Source: Prevotella sp. UBA746 (lineage in GTDB: Bacteria; Bacteroidota; Bacteroidia; Bacteroidales; Bacteroidaceae). Taken from it: a stretch of 24,122 nt of DNA. The DNA is taken from contig DBKQ01000103.1 in the NCBI GenBank assembly GCA_002298545.1, forward strand, positions 29,619 through 53,740, read 5' to 3'. The stretch's first letter is position 1. Each line of letters opens with the position of its first letter. Positions 1 through 7,972 of the stretch are shown here, in pieces. The notes under the pieces were generated by a model that worked only from the letters and a program-made list of their open reading frames with translations, made no database searches and was not told the DNA's origin. The translations under genes were made by a program, and so were the position numbers.

Positions 1-99
1 TACCCTCACACCCTCACACTTTAGCTGTAACTATATGGTATTCACATAGAAACGTTGGTGAGGGATAGTGTGAGGGGTGTGAGGGATAGTGTGAGGGTA
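1..99. repeat. G-rich direct and inverted repeat cluster at the left edge
   Basis: A 19-base unit (GTGAGGGATAGTGTGAGGG) occurs twice exactly, at 58-76 and 79-97, a 21-base period. Bases 1-20 carry the same CCCTCACA theme in the opposite orientation, so the segment can fold into an imperfect hairpin with arms 1-20 and about 68-99. The left boundary is cut by the window edge. It resembles intergenic repeats of Bacteroidota chromosomes, but no function can be assigned. Confidence 0.7.
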
Positions 100-564
100 A
101 AGGGGAATTTTAGTACTGTCTCATTTTTCAAAGATATGTCTCAAATCTCTTAAAAGTGCCATTTCATCGATAAAACATCTTTGCTTTTGCCACAATTCTT
201 TTTGCTCATGCGACAAAACGCCGAATTTTAAAGTTCTTGTTCCTTTCAGATTCAAAAATGTTTCTTACCTTTGCTGACGTAAATAGACATAGCATGCGAA
301 ATATGCTAAGGACATGAAATCGTACTTTGACTTGTTTTTATATATAAATAGATGATACCTTTTAATGAATATCATCAATGTCAAAACAGATTATATGAAA
401 TTTATATTATCTGACATAAAAATAAAAGTTGTAAATGATATTTTCAATAAAAAGCAATATTTATACCATGCTGATTGATTTTTTTTTAAAAAACGTTGCG
501 TTGTATTGCAGACCTAATAATCCCCATGACAACACTAACTAATTTTATGTGTGATAAAAGCATT
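100..564. other. AT-rich non-coding stretch
   Basis: No convincing coding region on either strand. The only structured elements are a promoter-like box at 266-273, a short hairpin TAGCAT/ATGCTA (290-295 with 303-308), a 7-bp inverted repeat GATGATA/TATCATC (351-357 with 370-376) and a T-run near 480. Short ATG-led frames after the promoter-like box end within 7-13 codons. It may be decayed sequence or the leader of a lost gene. Confidence 0.5.
266..273 (+). promoter_or_regulatory. Orphan -7 box (TACCTTTG) without a downstream gene
   Basis: TACCTTTG is a perfect match to the Bacteroidota -7 consensus TAnnTTTG. No TTTG lies at the expected -33 spacing; only TTTC at 244-247 with 18 bases between. 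No gene follows on this strand before the convergent transporter gene, so this is either chance, a small RNA promoter, or a relic. Confidence 0.3.
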
Positions 565-602
565 CCCCTGTATACGGTTCTTGGTTGAATAGTATGCAGG
601 GG
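565..602 (-). terminator. Hairpin terminator of the cation transporter gene
   Basis: Arms CCCCTGTATAC (565-575) and GTATGCAGGGG (592-602) pair over 11 bp with one non-Watson-Crick position. The hairpin begins 7 bases beyond the stop codon at 609-611 of the minus-strand gene. On the minus strand it is followed by a T-containing tract (GCTTTTATC). Confidence 0.65.
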
Positions 603-608
603 ATTCTT

Positions 609-1502
609 TTATTTCTCAGGTTCCACGTGAAGACTGATATGCGTATTCTCGCCGAAGTGTTTTCGCAGCATGCGCTCAATATTGGTAGCATGCTCATGAG
701 AAACCTTCAGTGTCGTGTCGCCCGGCATCCTCGGGCGCATTTCGATAGCTATGTTACTTCCGATGCGTCGTGTGCAGAGATTATGCACATCGCTCACCTC
801 AGGTTCACTCTCGGCAATGTCTACAATCTCCTTCTCCATATCAGCCGGCAGACTCTTTTCGAGTAAGTCGCCTGAAGATGAGCGCACAAGTCCGAGGGCT
901 GTGCGCACGATAAAGAAGCTTACCGCTATCGCCGCTATAGGATCGAGCACCGCCCATTCGCTTCCCAGAATAATAGCTCCGCCTACGCCTATTGCTGTTC
1001 CGATAGACGATAGGGCATCGCTGCGGTGGTGCCATGCATTGGCGATAACAGCCTGCGACTTTACCTCCTTGCCTACTTTAGCTGTGAATCTGAAGGTCCA
1101 TTCTTTAAGCATGATACTCACCAGAGCCGCTACCAGAGCCACCATTCCCGGTTGCTCCAGTTGCATTCCGTTGAAGAAATCCCATACCTTATGGCAACCG
1201 TTATATAGAATGTAAAAGCCCACACAGAGCAAAGCCAGTCCGATAATCGAAGTGGCGAGCGTCTCATACTTGCCATGACCGTAGTCGTGGTCTTGGTCTT
1301 CCGGCTTCGAACTGATTCTTACAAACGCAATGACGACGATGTCTGTAAGGAAATCCGACAGCGAGTGTACGGCATCTGCAATCATTGCTGCCGATCCGCC
1401 TAAGATTCCTGCCACAAACTTAAATACGAGCAGAACCACATTAACAACGCTTCCCATCAGCGTCACGCGGTATATCTTCCTTTCTCTCTCAGTTGTTTCC
1501 AT
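609..1502 (-). CDS. Cation diffusion facilitator (CDF) family divalent metal exporter
   Basis: A 297-residue inner-membrane protein that should export a divalent metal in exchange for protons. It has the full CDF layout: six hydrophobic segments in the first ~210 residues, then a cytoplasmic ferredoxin-like domain to the C-terminus. The transport site reads HxxxD in segment 2 (H46, D50 in DAVHSLSD) and HxxxD in segment 5 (H158, D162 in HHRSDALSS). An H/D-H/D site is typical of zinc-selective members, whereas E. coli FieF/YiiP has DxxxD in segment 2. The loop DHDYGHGKYE (71-80) carries the histidines of the second, interfacial metal site. The length is normal for the family. It is transcribed away from the neighbouring regulator, with a promoter at 1530-1537 and a terminator hairpin after the stop. 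Family assignment is firm; zinc preference is inferred from the motif. Confidence 0.93.
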   Translation of the reverse strand: METTERERKIYRVTLMGSVVNVVLLVFKFVAGILGGSAAMIADAVHSLSDFLTDIVVIAFVRISSKPEDQDHDYGHGKYETLATSIIGLALLCVGFYILYNGCHKVWDFFNGMQLEQPGMVALVAALVSIMLKEWTFRFTAKVGKEVKSQAVIANAWHHRSDALSSIGTAIGVGGAIILGSEWAVLDPIAAIAVSFFIVRTALGLVRSSSGDLLEKSLPADMEKEIVDIAESEPEVSDVHNLCTRRIGSNIAIEMRPRMPGDTTLKVSHEHATNIERMLRKHFGENTHISLHVEPEK

Positions 1503-1529
1503 ACCTAAAAATGATTAGTAAAACGGCTG

Positions 1530-1537
1530 CAAAGATA
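1530..1537 (-). promoter_or_regulatory. -7 box (TATCTTTG) of the CDF transporter gene
   Basis: Reading the minus strand, TATCTTTG spans 1537 to 1530 and perfectly matches TAnnTTTG. It lies about 27 bases before the ATG at 1502. No clear TTTG -33 element is visible at the usual spacing. The 190-base gap holds this promoter and the divergent one for the regulator at 1693. Confidence 0.6.
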
Positions 1538-1677
1538 TACAATTATCCTTAATCGTAGGTATATATTTCTATGGATTAATGATTAAATAATATAAAAACT
1601 TGAAGACTATCTAATTATGATACCAGCGTTATTATCTGATTTCTATTCCTTAACACACTTTTCTTGTATAAAATATT

Positions 1678-1685
1678 TATCTTTG
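1678..1685 (+). promoter_or_regulatory. -7 box (TATCTTTG) just upstream of regulator A
   Basis: TATCTTTG matches TAnnTTTG exactly and ends only 7 bases before the ATG at 1693, so the transcript would be leaderless or almost so. A small inverted repeat, TTTGC/GCAAA (1682-1686 with 1689-1693), overlaps the box and the start. No good -33 TTTG is visible. Confidence 0.55.
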
Positions 1686-1692
1686 CAGGCAA

Positions 1693-3321
1693 ATGAAGAA
1701 TGTTGTAGTTTTACTAATAATAATGTTTTCGCTTGGAATCCATGCCACAAATGCAGATTTCAAGTCGAAAGTTTATGACCGTTGGGCAAAAATCTCGAAT
1801 GAGAAGTTGATGGCAATGGGTATGGATTTCCTATCGAAACCCAATTATCAGGACAGTGCTTTGTTGTGTTATACCATTGTGGCAAACCGTTATTATGACA
1901 AGTCTGCAACTAACGACGATATGCTTTATGCAGTATCGGCGTTAAACAATATCGGCTATATGTACATATATAATTATGCAGATTATGAAAAGGCATATTT
2001 TAATTTGGAGCGTGCTGTAAACATTACAGAAGAAAGAAATCTGAAATACTCCTTATCCGCCACATATCTCAACCTTGCCAACCTGCAGCTCATAAACAGT
2101 GAGATACGTACAGACAGGAAAAACGTTGAACTTACCATGTCAATGTATCGCAAAGCTTTTGATTTTGCGGTAAAGAACAAGGAATGGACAATAATGATGA
2201 CGGTGATGAGCAACATGCAGAATTATGTTCTTTCCAATTGGAACAAAATAAATATGGATAGGGAAATGCTTGTTTATTCAAAGTTGCGAATACCAAGTAA
2301 TGTGCCGTTGAAAAACTATGTCGCACTGATGTGTAGGGCGATGAATAGCTTGAAGTCAGGCAATGCAAATCTTGCCGTTTCGCAGATTAGAGAGGCGGAT
2401 AGACTTATAAATACCAGTCTTACTCCAGAGCGTTATCTGATGCTTGATTTGTCTGCTGTTGCCAATATTTATATAAACATTGGCAGACTTGATGATGCCA
2501 CAGCTTCGTTGATCAAGGCAGAATCACTTGCCAAAAAATATGATACAAAGGATTTTCTTGTGAGCATTTATCATGAATTATATAATATAAGCATGAAGAA
2601 GGGAGACAAGGCTAAGTCTTCAGAATATGAACTACTGTATCTCCGTAGCCGTGAGAATCTGATGAACGACAATAAACTGCTCAGTATGGGAGAACTGCGT
2701 TTTCAATCGGAGCTGCAGAAAGCGAGTGAACAAGTGAAGAGTCTTTCGGAGAAACGCCGGCAACAGCAAGTATATTTCTATATTGCTTTGTGTGTCGTCT
2801 TTATAGTTCTGTCGTTTTCGTTGCTTCTATACAGAAAATACCGTGAGCTAAAAGAGCGAAACCTCATGTTGTATAGAAAAAATGTAGAGATGTTAGAAAA
2901 GGAAAGCGAAGACCGTATTTCTCCAAAAGAGAAAAAGAACAGCGTCTCCTCTTCGATGTTGGCAGATGACTATAAGCAAGCGGTGTTGCAACGCATACGG
3001 CAAGTGATGAATGAAAGCAAGGAGATATATCAGCCGGATTTTTCTCTATCCCGCTTGTCGGAACTCGTAGAAAGCAAGCGTAGCTACGTGTCAACGATAT
3101 TAAACGAGAATTACGACAGTTTTTACGCAATGCTCAATGAAGTCAGAGTGAAAGAGGCATGTCGACGTTTTAATGATACTGAGCACTATGGTAGTCTATC
3201 CATAGAAGCAATATGCACAGATTTGGGCTTTAAGTCGAGAAGTAATTTTAATAATGTATTTAAGCGTATCACTGGACTTACTCCATCAGAATATAGTCGT
3301 ATTGCTAAAAATAAAGCGTAA
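1693..3321 (+). CDS. Transmembrane TPR-AraC family transcriptional regulator (regulator A)
   Basis: A 542-residue one-component regulator. Residues 1-20 form a signal peptide (MKNVVVLLIIMFSLGIHATN). Residues ~35-330 are helical TPR-like repeats, which should lie in the periplasm. A coil containing EQVKSLSEKRRQQQ leads into one membrane segment at ~360-380, then a cytoplasmic linker and an AraC-type double helix-turn-helix at ~430-540. The second HTH ends with the family signature GFKSRSNFNNVFKRITGLTPSEY. It should sense something in the periplasm and bind DNA directly, with no phosphorelay. It lies 195 bases upstream of secreted protein A, its most likely target. It is a clear paralog of the regulator at 7963: same architecture, with shared SELVxSxxxYVS, LNExRxKEACRR and EQVKxLSEKRR motifs. 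The ATG follows a -7 box by 7 bases, which fixes the start. The ligand is unknown. Confidence 0.88.
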   Translation: MKNVVVLLIIMFSLGIHATNADFKSKVYDRWAKISNEKLMAMGMDFLSKPNYQDSALLCYTIVANRYYDKSATNDDMLYAVSALNNIGYMYIYNYADYEKAYFNLERAVNITEERNLKYSLSATYLNLANLQLINSEIRTDRKNVELTMSMYRKAFDFAVKNKEWTIMMTVMSNMQNYVLSNWNKINMDREMLVYSKLRIPSNVPLKNYVALMCRAMNSLKSGNANLAVSQIREADRLINTSLTPERYLMLDLSAVANIYINIGRLDDATASLIKAESLAKKYDTKDFLVSIYHELYNISMKKGDKAKSSEYELLYLRSRENLMNDNKLLSMGELRFQSELQKASEQVKSLSEKRRQQQVYFYIALCVVFIVLSFSLLLYRKYRELKERNLMLYRKNVEMLEKESEDRISPKEKKNSVSSSMLADDYKQAVLQRIRQVMNESKEIYQPDFSLSRLSELVESKRSYVSTILNENYDSFYAMLNEVRVKEACRRFNDTEHYGSLSIEAICTDLGFKSRSNFNNVFKRITGLTPSEYSRIAKNKA

Positions 3322-3340
3322 AAAGTGCCTTTTTGCTTGC

Positions 3341-3366
3341 TTTTGTATCTAAAAGCGCATACAAAA
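3341..3366. repeat. Inverted repeat upstream of secreted protein A
   Basis: Arms TTTTGTAT (3341-3348) and ATACAAAA (3359-3366) are perfect inverted copies separated by 10 bases. They lie between the regulator A stop and the promoter at 3402. No T-tract follows, so an operator or binding site is as plausible as a weak terminator. Function is inferred from position only. Confidence 0.35.
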
Positions 3367-3401
3367 CAAGAAAATAAAGCAAAGTAAGTATCTTTAAGTT
3401 G

Positions 3402-3434
3402 TATCTTTGTCGCCGAAAAGAAAGAACATCGGCG
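3402..3434 (+). promoter_or_regulatory. Promoter and start of the 5' leader of secreted protein A
   Basis: TATCTTTG at 3402-3409 is a perfect -7 box; no -33 TTTG is visible. Transcription should begin around 3414-3417, giving a leader of about 100 bases before the ATG at 3517. The start of the leader carries CGAAAAGAAAGAAC (3414-3427), identical in sequence and in distance from the -7 box to the leader of the paralogous gene at 10023. CGCCGA (3411-3416) and TCGGCG (3429-3434) can pair across it. Confidence 0.6.
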
Positions 3435-3516
3435 AGAGAGAGTTGTTGGACTTGACTTGATTCTGTCGATGTAAAACAAGAAGTAATTAAGTCCTGTAGA
3501 CATAAACACTTTGCTT

Positions 3517-5973
3517 ATGAATTTTTCAAAACTAAAGAAAGGCACCTTGCTATTGGCAGGTGTGGTAATCAGTATCGGTGCAACAGCTCAGATAAAAGCT
3601 AAGCCATTTAAAGTTGTGTCGCAAGTTATAGAAGGAAAGAATGTCATAGCCAAGGCCCCAGCCGGCAGTGGAACATCAACTGCAAATCGTCCTTCAGTAA
3701 GGAAGTCCCCGATGAAATCGTATTCTACAAACGATGTCTTGCTGGAAGAAGACTTCTCGAATATGACAAAGGGTACGCCGGAAAAACCGGACGATGCATT
3801 GTTGGGCAACTTTTATGGAGAGCCTGGTCGCGATATAGACGCCTCCTTTACAAACGATGCCGGATGGACGGGAACGGGAATCCATTCTGCAGGTGGAACC
3901 GTTGCACTGATATCTCAAGATGAAAAGCATTCTTATGCAGCAGCACCGCTAAACACACCGCTTGGAGATTATTCGGGCGATGTGACGATAACTCTGCGCG
4001 CTCGTACTGTGCCGGGATATACAGTAAGCACCACTCTTTTCATTTCTGCCTGTGTTGGTGGCATTGTTTATCCTTCATCGGCAAATGCTGTAGATGGAAT
4101 GGCGTATTTCAATCTTGGCAAAGACTGGATGGAGATAACGATGACTATGAAAAACTATGATGCGAAAAACGATGGTTTTATACAGTTTAACGTATACGGA
4201 GCAGCTGAACTCGATAACATAAAGATAACTAATGCAGCATCGTTTGTCGCAACCCCTGTGGCTACAGGAGTGTCAAACTTTACTTCCGATGGCGGATTTC
4301 AGGTAAATTGGGAACCAGTGCGTAAAGCCGCGGATTACCGGTTCTATCTTTACAAGAAAGTCTATACGAGTGATGTGGAGACAGCGACGTTCAACAACGA
4401 TTTCAACGGTTCTTTGTCAGAAGATGTTGTAACTGATGGTTCGATAGCACAAGGCGAGGGTGTTGACGGTACGGATGCCTTGAAACTCACTTCTAACCAG
4501 AGCTTGATGAACGATTATAAATGTTCGAAGATAAAGAAAGCCAGCGTATGGATGAAAGTTGTTTGTCCTGAAGACAAACAGAATGATTTGGGATATGTCT
4601 ATATAAGCAATTTGACTTCTGATGGTTTATGGGAAGAAAACATGATTTCAGCTTCCCAGTTGCTCTCAGGTATGCAAATGGATCTTGACGAAGCATTTGG
4701 CGGACTGGACGAATGGAACAACAATTATTATGGAGTGAAGTTCTCTGTTGGTGATTTGCCAGAAGGCGCTTACCTACTTGTTGACAATTTCGACTACACG
4801 ACAGGCAGACCGGGAAAACTCGAACAGCAAAATCTGAAAAATGGAAGTTATTATGACAGAAGGCTTAGCGTGAAAAATACGTATGTCGTGATAAACGACG
4901 ATAACGTGAAAGGTGGTCTTGACCCTAAGGCAGAATATTTCTATAAGTTACATTCACATTATTCAAATCTTGAGTCAGATGGTGATGCCATTCACATCTT
5001 CGGTCTTGCAGCCCCAATAGCAAAAGTTGCGACAGACATCGATGAACGCGGCTCGTTTGATGCAAATTGGGAATCGGTGGCAAAAGCGACATCATATGGT
5101 ATATACACTTATGGTATATATAATGTAGAGAAAGACGATGAGACAGTGAATATACTCGATGAAGACTTCAGCAGCGTGAACGCTGATGCGACAACGATAA
5201 CAGACCCATACTATCCTGAGTCTTTAGGCAATGCAAGTGAAACATCATTAGACGGATATACATCGTTGCCGGGCTGGACAGGCTGTTGTAACGCCATTGC
5301 CCAGGGATATCTTGGCTGTCAGGCACTGTCAAGCTACATAAAGCCGTATCTTGTAACCCCGGCATTGAATCTTTCAAATGCAGAAACATTTGATTTGAGC
5401 CTTGACGTGATTGGATTTGCAGGGAGCTCATTGGAAATTACGATAGACGGTGTTACTTATACTGCCGACTATGATGAAAACGGAAATATAACAGGTACAT
5501 TCCGGAATATCCCGGTTCCACAAGGCGAGCAGTTTGTCAAGTTGATGTTTAGCGACTCCAACAGTATGGACTTCATGCTAAACTCCGTGAAAGTGGAGCA
5601 GACACTTAAAAAGGGAGATAAAGTCTACCGTTTTGTGGCATATGATGAGGTGAGTGCAGATAAGGTATCGGCAAACATCAGCGGACTTGACAAGTTTGAA
5701 TATACAGACTATGCATATAACGTATGTGCAAAACAACTTCTTGAAGGAGAGACTGCCGTTTCTGTTCCATCAGAATTTATCCTTGTCAATCTGTCTGACG
5801 GTACAAGTACTACAGGTATAAGCATTTCTGGTATCAACGCTTGCAATCCGACTAACAGCGTAGAGGTAATATCCCGTTACAACATGGCTGGCATGAAAGT
5901 TTCTGCAGCAGCAAAGGGATTGAATATTTTGCGCTTGTCAGACGGTAGAGTAGTAAAGACGATAGTTCGATAG
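3517..5973 (+). CDS. Secreted multidomain protein with jellyroll (choice-of-anchor J-like) and FnIII-like domains and a T9SS tail (protein A)
   Basis: An 818-residue exported protein of unknown exact role. The signal peptide (~1-24) ends ATAQ. Three jellyroll-like modules begin with an EDFS or NDFN motif near residues 75, ~290 and ~547. FnIII-like segments begin near 245 (FQVNWEPVRKAADYRFYLY) and 497 (GSFDANWESVAKATSYGIYTY). The last ~45 residues (RYNMAGMKVS...KGLNILRLSDGRVVKTIVR) resemble a T9SS type A sorting domain, so the protein is probably carried across the outer membrane and attached or released. The frame opens with TTG at 3511, but the ATG at 3517 gives a proper signal peptide and was chosen. 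It is a full-length paralog of the protein at 10023: same domain order, shared ATDIDxRGSF and YTxLPGWTG motifs. A strong terminator follows at 6021. Carbohydrate or host-surface binding is possible but not shown. Confidence 0.8.
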   Translation: MNFSKLKKGTLLLAGVVISIGATAQIKAKPFKVVSQVIEGKNVIAKAPAGSGTSTANRPSVRKSPMKSYSTNDVLLEEDFSNMTKGTPEKPDDALLGNFYGEPGRDIDASFTNDAGWTGTGIHSAGGTVALISQDEKHSYAAAPLNTPLGDYSGDVTITLRARTVPGYTVSTTLFISACVGGIVYPSSANAVDGMAYFNLGKDWMEITMTMKNYDAKNDGFIQFNVYGAAELDNIKITNAASFVATPVATGVSNFTSDGGFQVNWEPVRKAADYRFYLYKKVYTSDVETATFNNDFNGSLSEDVVTDGSIAQGEGVDGTDALKLTSNQSLMNDYKCSKIKKASVWMKVVCPEDKQNDLGYVYISNLTSDGLWEENMISASQLLSGMQMDLDEAFGGLDEWNNNYYGVKFSVGDLPEGAYLLVDNFDYTTGRPGKLEQQNLKNGSYYDRRLSVKNTYVVINDDNVKGGLDPKAEYFYKLHSHYSNLESDGDAIHIFGLAAPIAKVATDIDERGSFDANWESVAKATSYGIYTYGIYNVEKDDETVNILDEDFSSVNADATTITDPYYPESLGNASETSLDGYTSLPGWTGCCNAIAQGYLGCQALSSYIKPYLVTPALNLSNAETFDLSLDVIGFAGSSLEITIDGVTYTADYDENGNITGTFRNIPVPQGEQFVKLMFSDSNSMDFMLNSVKVEQTLKKGDKVYRFVAYDEVSADKVSANISGLDKFEYTDYAYNVCAKQLLEGETAVSVPSEFILVNLSDGTSTTGISISGINACNPTNSVEVISRYNMAGMKVSAAAKGLNILRLSDGRVVKTIVR

Positions 5974-6020
5974 ACATACCTTATATTTATATGAAATTAA
6001 CGTTTAATTTATAAATTCTG

Positions 6021-6067
6021 CGCATGCAAGCAGCGTAATCTGCCTGCATGCGTTTTTTTTGTTTTTT
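6021..6067 (+). terminator. Rho-independent terminator after secreted protein A
   Basis: Arms CGCATGCAAGCAG (6021-6033) and CTGCCTGCATGCG (6040-6052) form a 13-bp stem with one G-U type position and a 6-base loop. It is followed directly by eight Ts and a further T-run to 6067. It is the clearest intrinsic terminator in the window. Confidence 0.92.
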
Positions 6068-6080
6068 TCTTTATATTTCC

Positions 6081-6111
6081 TTTGCTCTGTGTTAAAATAT
6101 TCGTATATTTG
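6081..6111 (+). promoter_or_regulatory. Full-consensus promoter of the Omp28-like gene
   Basis: TTTG at 6081-6084, a 19-base spacer, then TATATTTG at 6104-6111: a perfect Bacteroidota promoter. The ATG is at 6140, giving a leader of about 22 bases. This position rules out the longer reading frame that opens at 6059, upstream of the promoter. Confidence 0.8.
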
Positions 6112-6139
6112 CACAACATTAATTATAAATCATAACATT

Positions 6140-7891
6140 ATGACACGTTCGGCGATTGCGTGCGCATTTTTCTTTCTTTCTTTTCATGCAAGCGCCCAAA
6201 CTTATCTAAGCTGCGATTTCGAAAGCGGAATCCCGGCAGACTTCACATTGAGAGATTACGACCAGAATGACCCTTCGGCTTCTATGAAGAAACTGGGCTT
6301 CAGTGTCGGTACACCATGGATTCAGGTGGCAACCAATAAGGCTGCCACTGAGCATGCAGCATGCAGCACCTCGTGGTATGCACAGGCAGGAACCTCCGAC
6401 GACTGGATGATTACGCCTGCTATAACCCTCTCCGGCTCAAATCCTATACTCACCTGGCGGGCAATGGCAGCAGACTCCAAGCATGCCGACGGATATGCCG
6501 TGTACATATCCGAAACGGCAGGAAAGGAAAAGGCTGACTTTAATGTCGCAGCGCCATTGTTCTCTGTTGCGAAAGAAGAGGCAGACTGGACAGAACATAC
6601 CATTTCGCTTGCGCAATATAAGGGAAAGACGGTGACTATAGCTTTTGTGAACAACTCCACAGACTGCAGCCGTCTTCTCGTAGATGACGTAACGATTGAG
6701 GAGAGCCATAAACTGAATATTGCCGTTGATTTACCTGCCGGCATCAACTATATGGGCGATGTGGCAATCAGCGGTACGGTATCTACAAGAGAAGAGGGCA
6801 CCGTCAGTGGCTTTACCGTGGGACTGGAGGCAAACGGCGAAACCGCAACCCAGCATTTCGATGCCAATGTCTCGGCTGACGCCCCTGCAAAATTCACTCT
6901 CGACCGTAAACTTTCAATCGGTAAACACGAAACGCTACCTTATAATATATGGGTAGAAGCAGACGGCGACAAGAACACCGTAAGCCGCACGCTGACGAGC
7001 TATCCGCAGAAGGCAGTATGCGAGGAAGGCACCGGCACATGGTGTGGATGGTGTGTACGTGGACTTGTAGCCCTCGATTCCATAAAAAACAATTATTCCG
7101 ACAAGATAATCGGTATTGCCGCCCATAGCGGCGACCCGATGGAGAGCGACTATATCGGTAAGCTCTCGCAGTATATCGGTTCTGGCTTTCCGGCAGGCAG
7201 CGTGGCACGCCGACAGAAGTGCGACCCGAAAGACTTTATACGTTTCTCACAGGCATTGCTGAATTATGGAGAGATACTCTCGGATGTCGACCTGCAGACC
7301 ACTTTCGACAAGACAACGCGTACGGTCAGTGCCACTACTACCGTCCACTTTGGCGAGGCGCAGAAGAACAACAAACTCGCCCTGTCGTATGTAATCCTTG
7401 AAAACCGCGTGCATAAACCGGGGGATAACGACTATCGTCAACACAACAGCTATGCCGACGGAAAGGCTGGCGTTATGGGCGGATATGAGAAATATGGAGA
7501 TTATATCCCGTCGGAAGTGATGTATTTCAATGACGTTGCACGCGCTTTCATTGGCGACTTCTACGGCATCGACGGTACCATTCCTACGGATGTAGATGCG
7601 GAACAGGCGGTAACAGACGGGCGCTCTTTCATCCTTCCCGACAATATCCTTGTTGACGACAACGTGGAGATTGTTGTACTCTTGATAGACAAGACCGACG
7701 GCAGAATCGTCAACGGACAGAGCGTGGAACTTGTTCCGGGCGGCGGTACGGGCATCAACGGAGTGACAGACACGCCGAAGACGGACAAATCAGCCGTTTA
7801 TTCCGTAAACGGTATGCGCCAGAAGGGGTTGACACGCGGCTTAAATATCATCCGCACAGCCGACGGACGCACAATAAAGGTGGTAAAGTAG
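6140..7891 (+). CDS. Secreted Omp28-like protein: choice-of-anchor J domain, thioredoxin-like CGWC region, T9SS tail
   Basis: A 583-residue exported protein. The signal peptide (1-20) ends HASAQ. Residues ~22-185 look like a choice-of-anchor J (cleaved adhesin) jellyroll: CDFESGIPADF at the start, DDWMITPAI in the middle, LLVDDVTIEE at the end. A beta-rich segment (~190-285) follows, then a thioredoxin-like Omp28-type region with TGTWCGWCVRG, whose C302 and C305 form a CxxC pair. The tail (AVYSVNGMRQ...RGLNIIRTADGRTIKVVK) matches the T9SS-like tails of the two flanking cargo proteins. The reading frame opens at 6059, but that start lies upstream of the promoter and gives a poor signal peptide; ATG 6140 was chosen. 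Omp28 is known as a Porphyromonas gingivalis surface antigen. A redox role for the CGWC pair is inferred. The gene sits between the two regulator-cargo modules and has its own promoter. Confidence 0.82.
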   Translation: MTRSAIACAFFFLSFHASAQTYLSCDFESGIPADFTLRDYDQNDPSASMKKLGFSVGTPWIQVATNKAATEHAACSTSWYAQAGTSDDWMITPAITLSGSNPILTWRAMAADSKHADGYAVYISETAGKEKADFNVAAPLFSVAKEEADWTEHTISLAQYKGKTVTIAFVNNSTDCSRLLVDDVTIEESHKLNIAVDLPAGINYMGDVAISGTVSTREEGTVSGFTVGLEANGETATQHFDANVSADAPAKFTLDRKLSIGKHETLPYNIWVEADGDKNTVSRTLTSYPQKAVCEEGTGTWCGWCVRGLVALDSIKNNYSDKIIGIAAHSGDPMESDYIGKLSQYIGSGFPAGSVARRQKCDPKDFIRFSQALLNYGEILSDVDLQTTFDKTTRTVSATTTVHFGEAQKNNKLALSYVILENRVHKPGDNDYRQHNSYADGKAGVMGGYEKYGDYIPSEVMYFNDVARAFIGDFYGIDGTIPTDVDAEQAVTDGRSFILPDNILVDDNVEIVVLLIDKTDGRIVNGQSVELVPGGGTGINGVTDTPKTDKSAVYSVNGMRQKGLTRGLNIIRTADGRTIKVVK

Positions 7892-7920
7892 ACCATAACG
7901 AGCTAAAAATTTTATATTAG

Positions 7921-7972
7921 ATTTTGCCATAACTGATGTATTTATTATTTTTGCATCCAGTTATGGCAAAAT
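7921..7972. promoter_or_regulatory. Promoter of regulator B inside a perfect 15-bp inverted repeat (putative operator)
   Basis: ATTTTGCCATAACTG (7921-7935) and CAGTTATGGCAAAAT (7958-7972) are exact inverted copies separated by 22 bases. The left arm contains the -33 TTTG (7923-7926). The -7 box TATTTTTG lies at 7946-7953 with a 19-base spacer. The right arm contains the ATG at 7963. A dimeric regulator bound here would block the promoter and start, so autoregulation is likely. The left arm would not be in the transcript, so this is better read as a DNA site than an RNA hairpin. Confidence 0.75.

Noticed and set aside
715..1215. A 166-codon open frame on the plus strand opposite the CDF transporter gene
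   Set aside because: It lies wholly antisense to a well-supported transporter, has no recognisable domain, and its composition follows from the minus-strand codons.
3511..3516. TTG at 3511 as the start of secreted protein A
   Set aside because: The ATG two codons later gives a normal signal peptide; nothing favours the rare start.
6059..6139. Longer N-terminus for the Omp28-like protein from 6059
   Set aside because: That start lies inside the T-tract of the preceding terminator and upstream of a perfect promoter at 6081-6111.
7936..7962. ATG at 7936 as the start of regulator B
   Set aside because: It is upstream of the -7 box at 7946-7953 and could not be in the transcript from that promoter; ATG 7963 gives a proper signal peptide.
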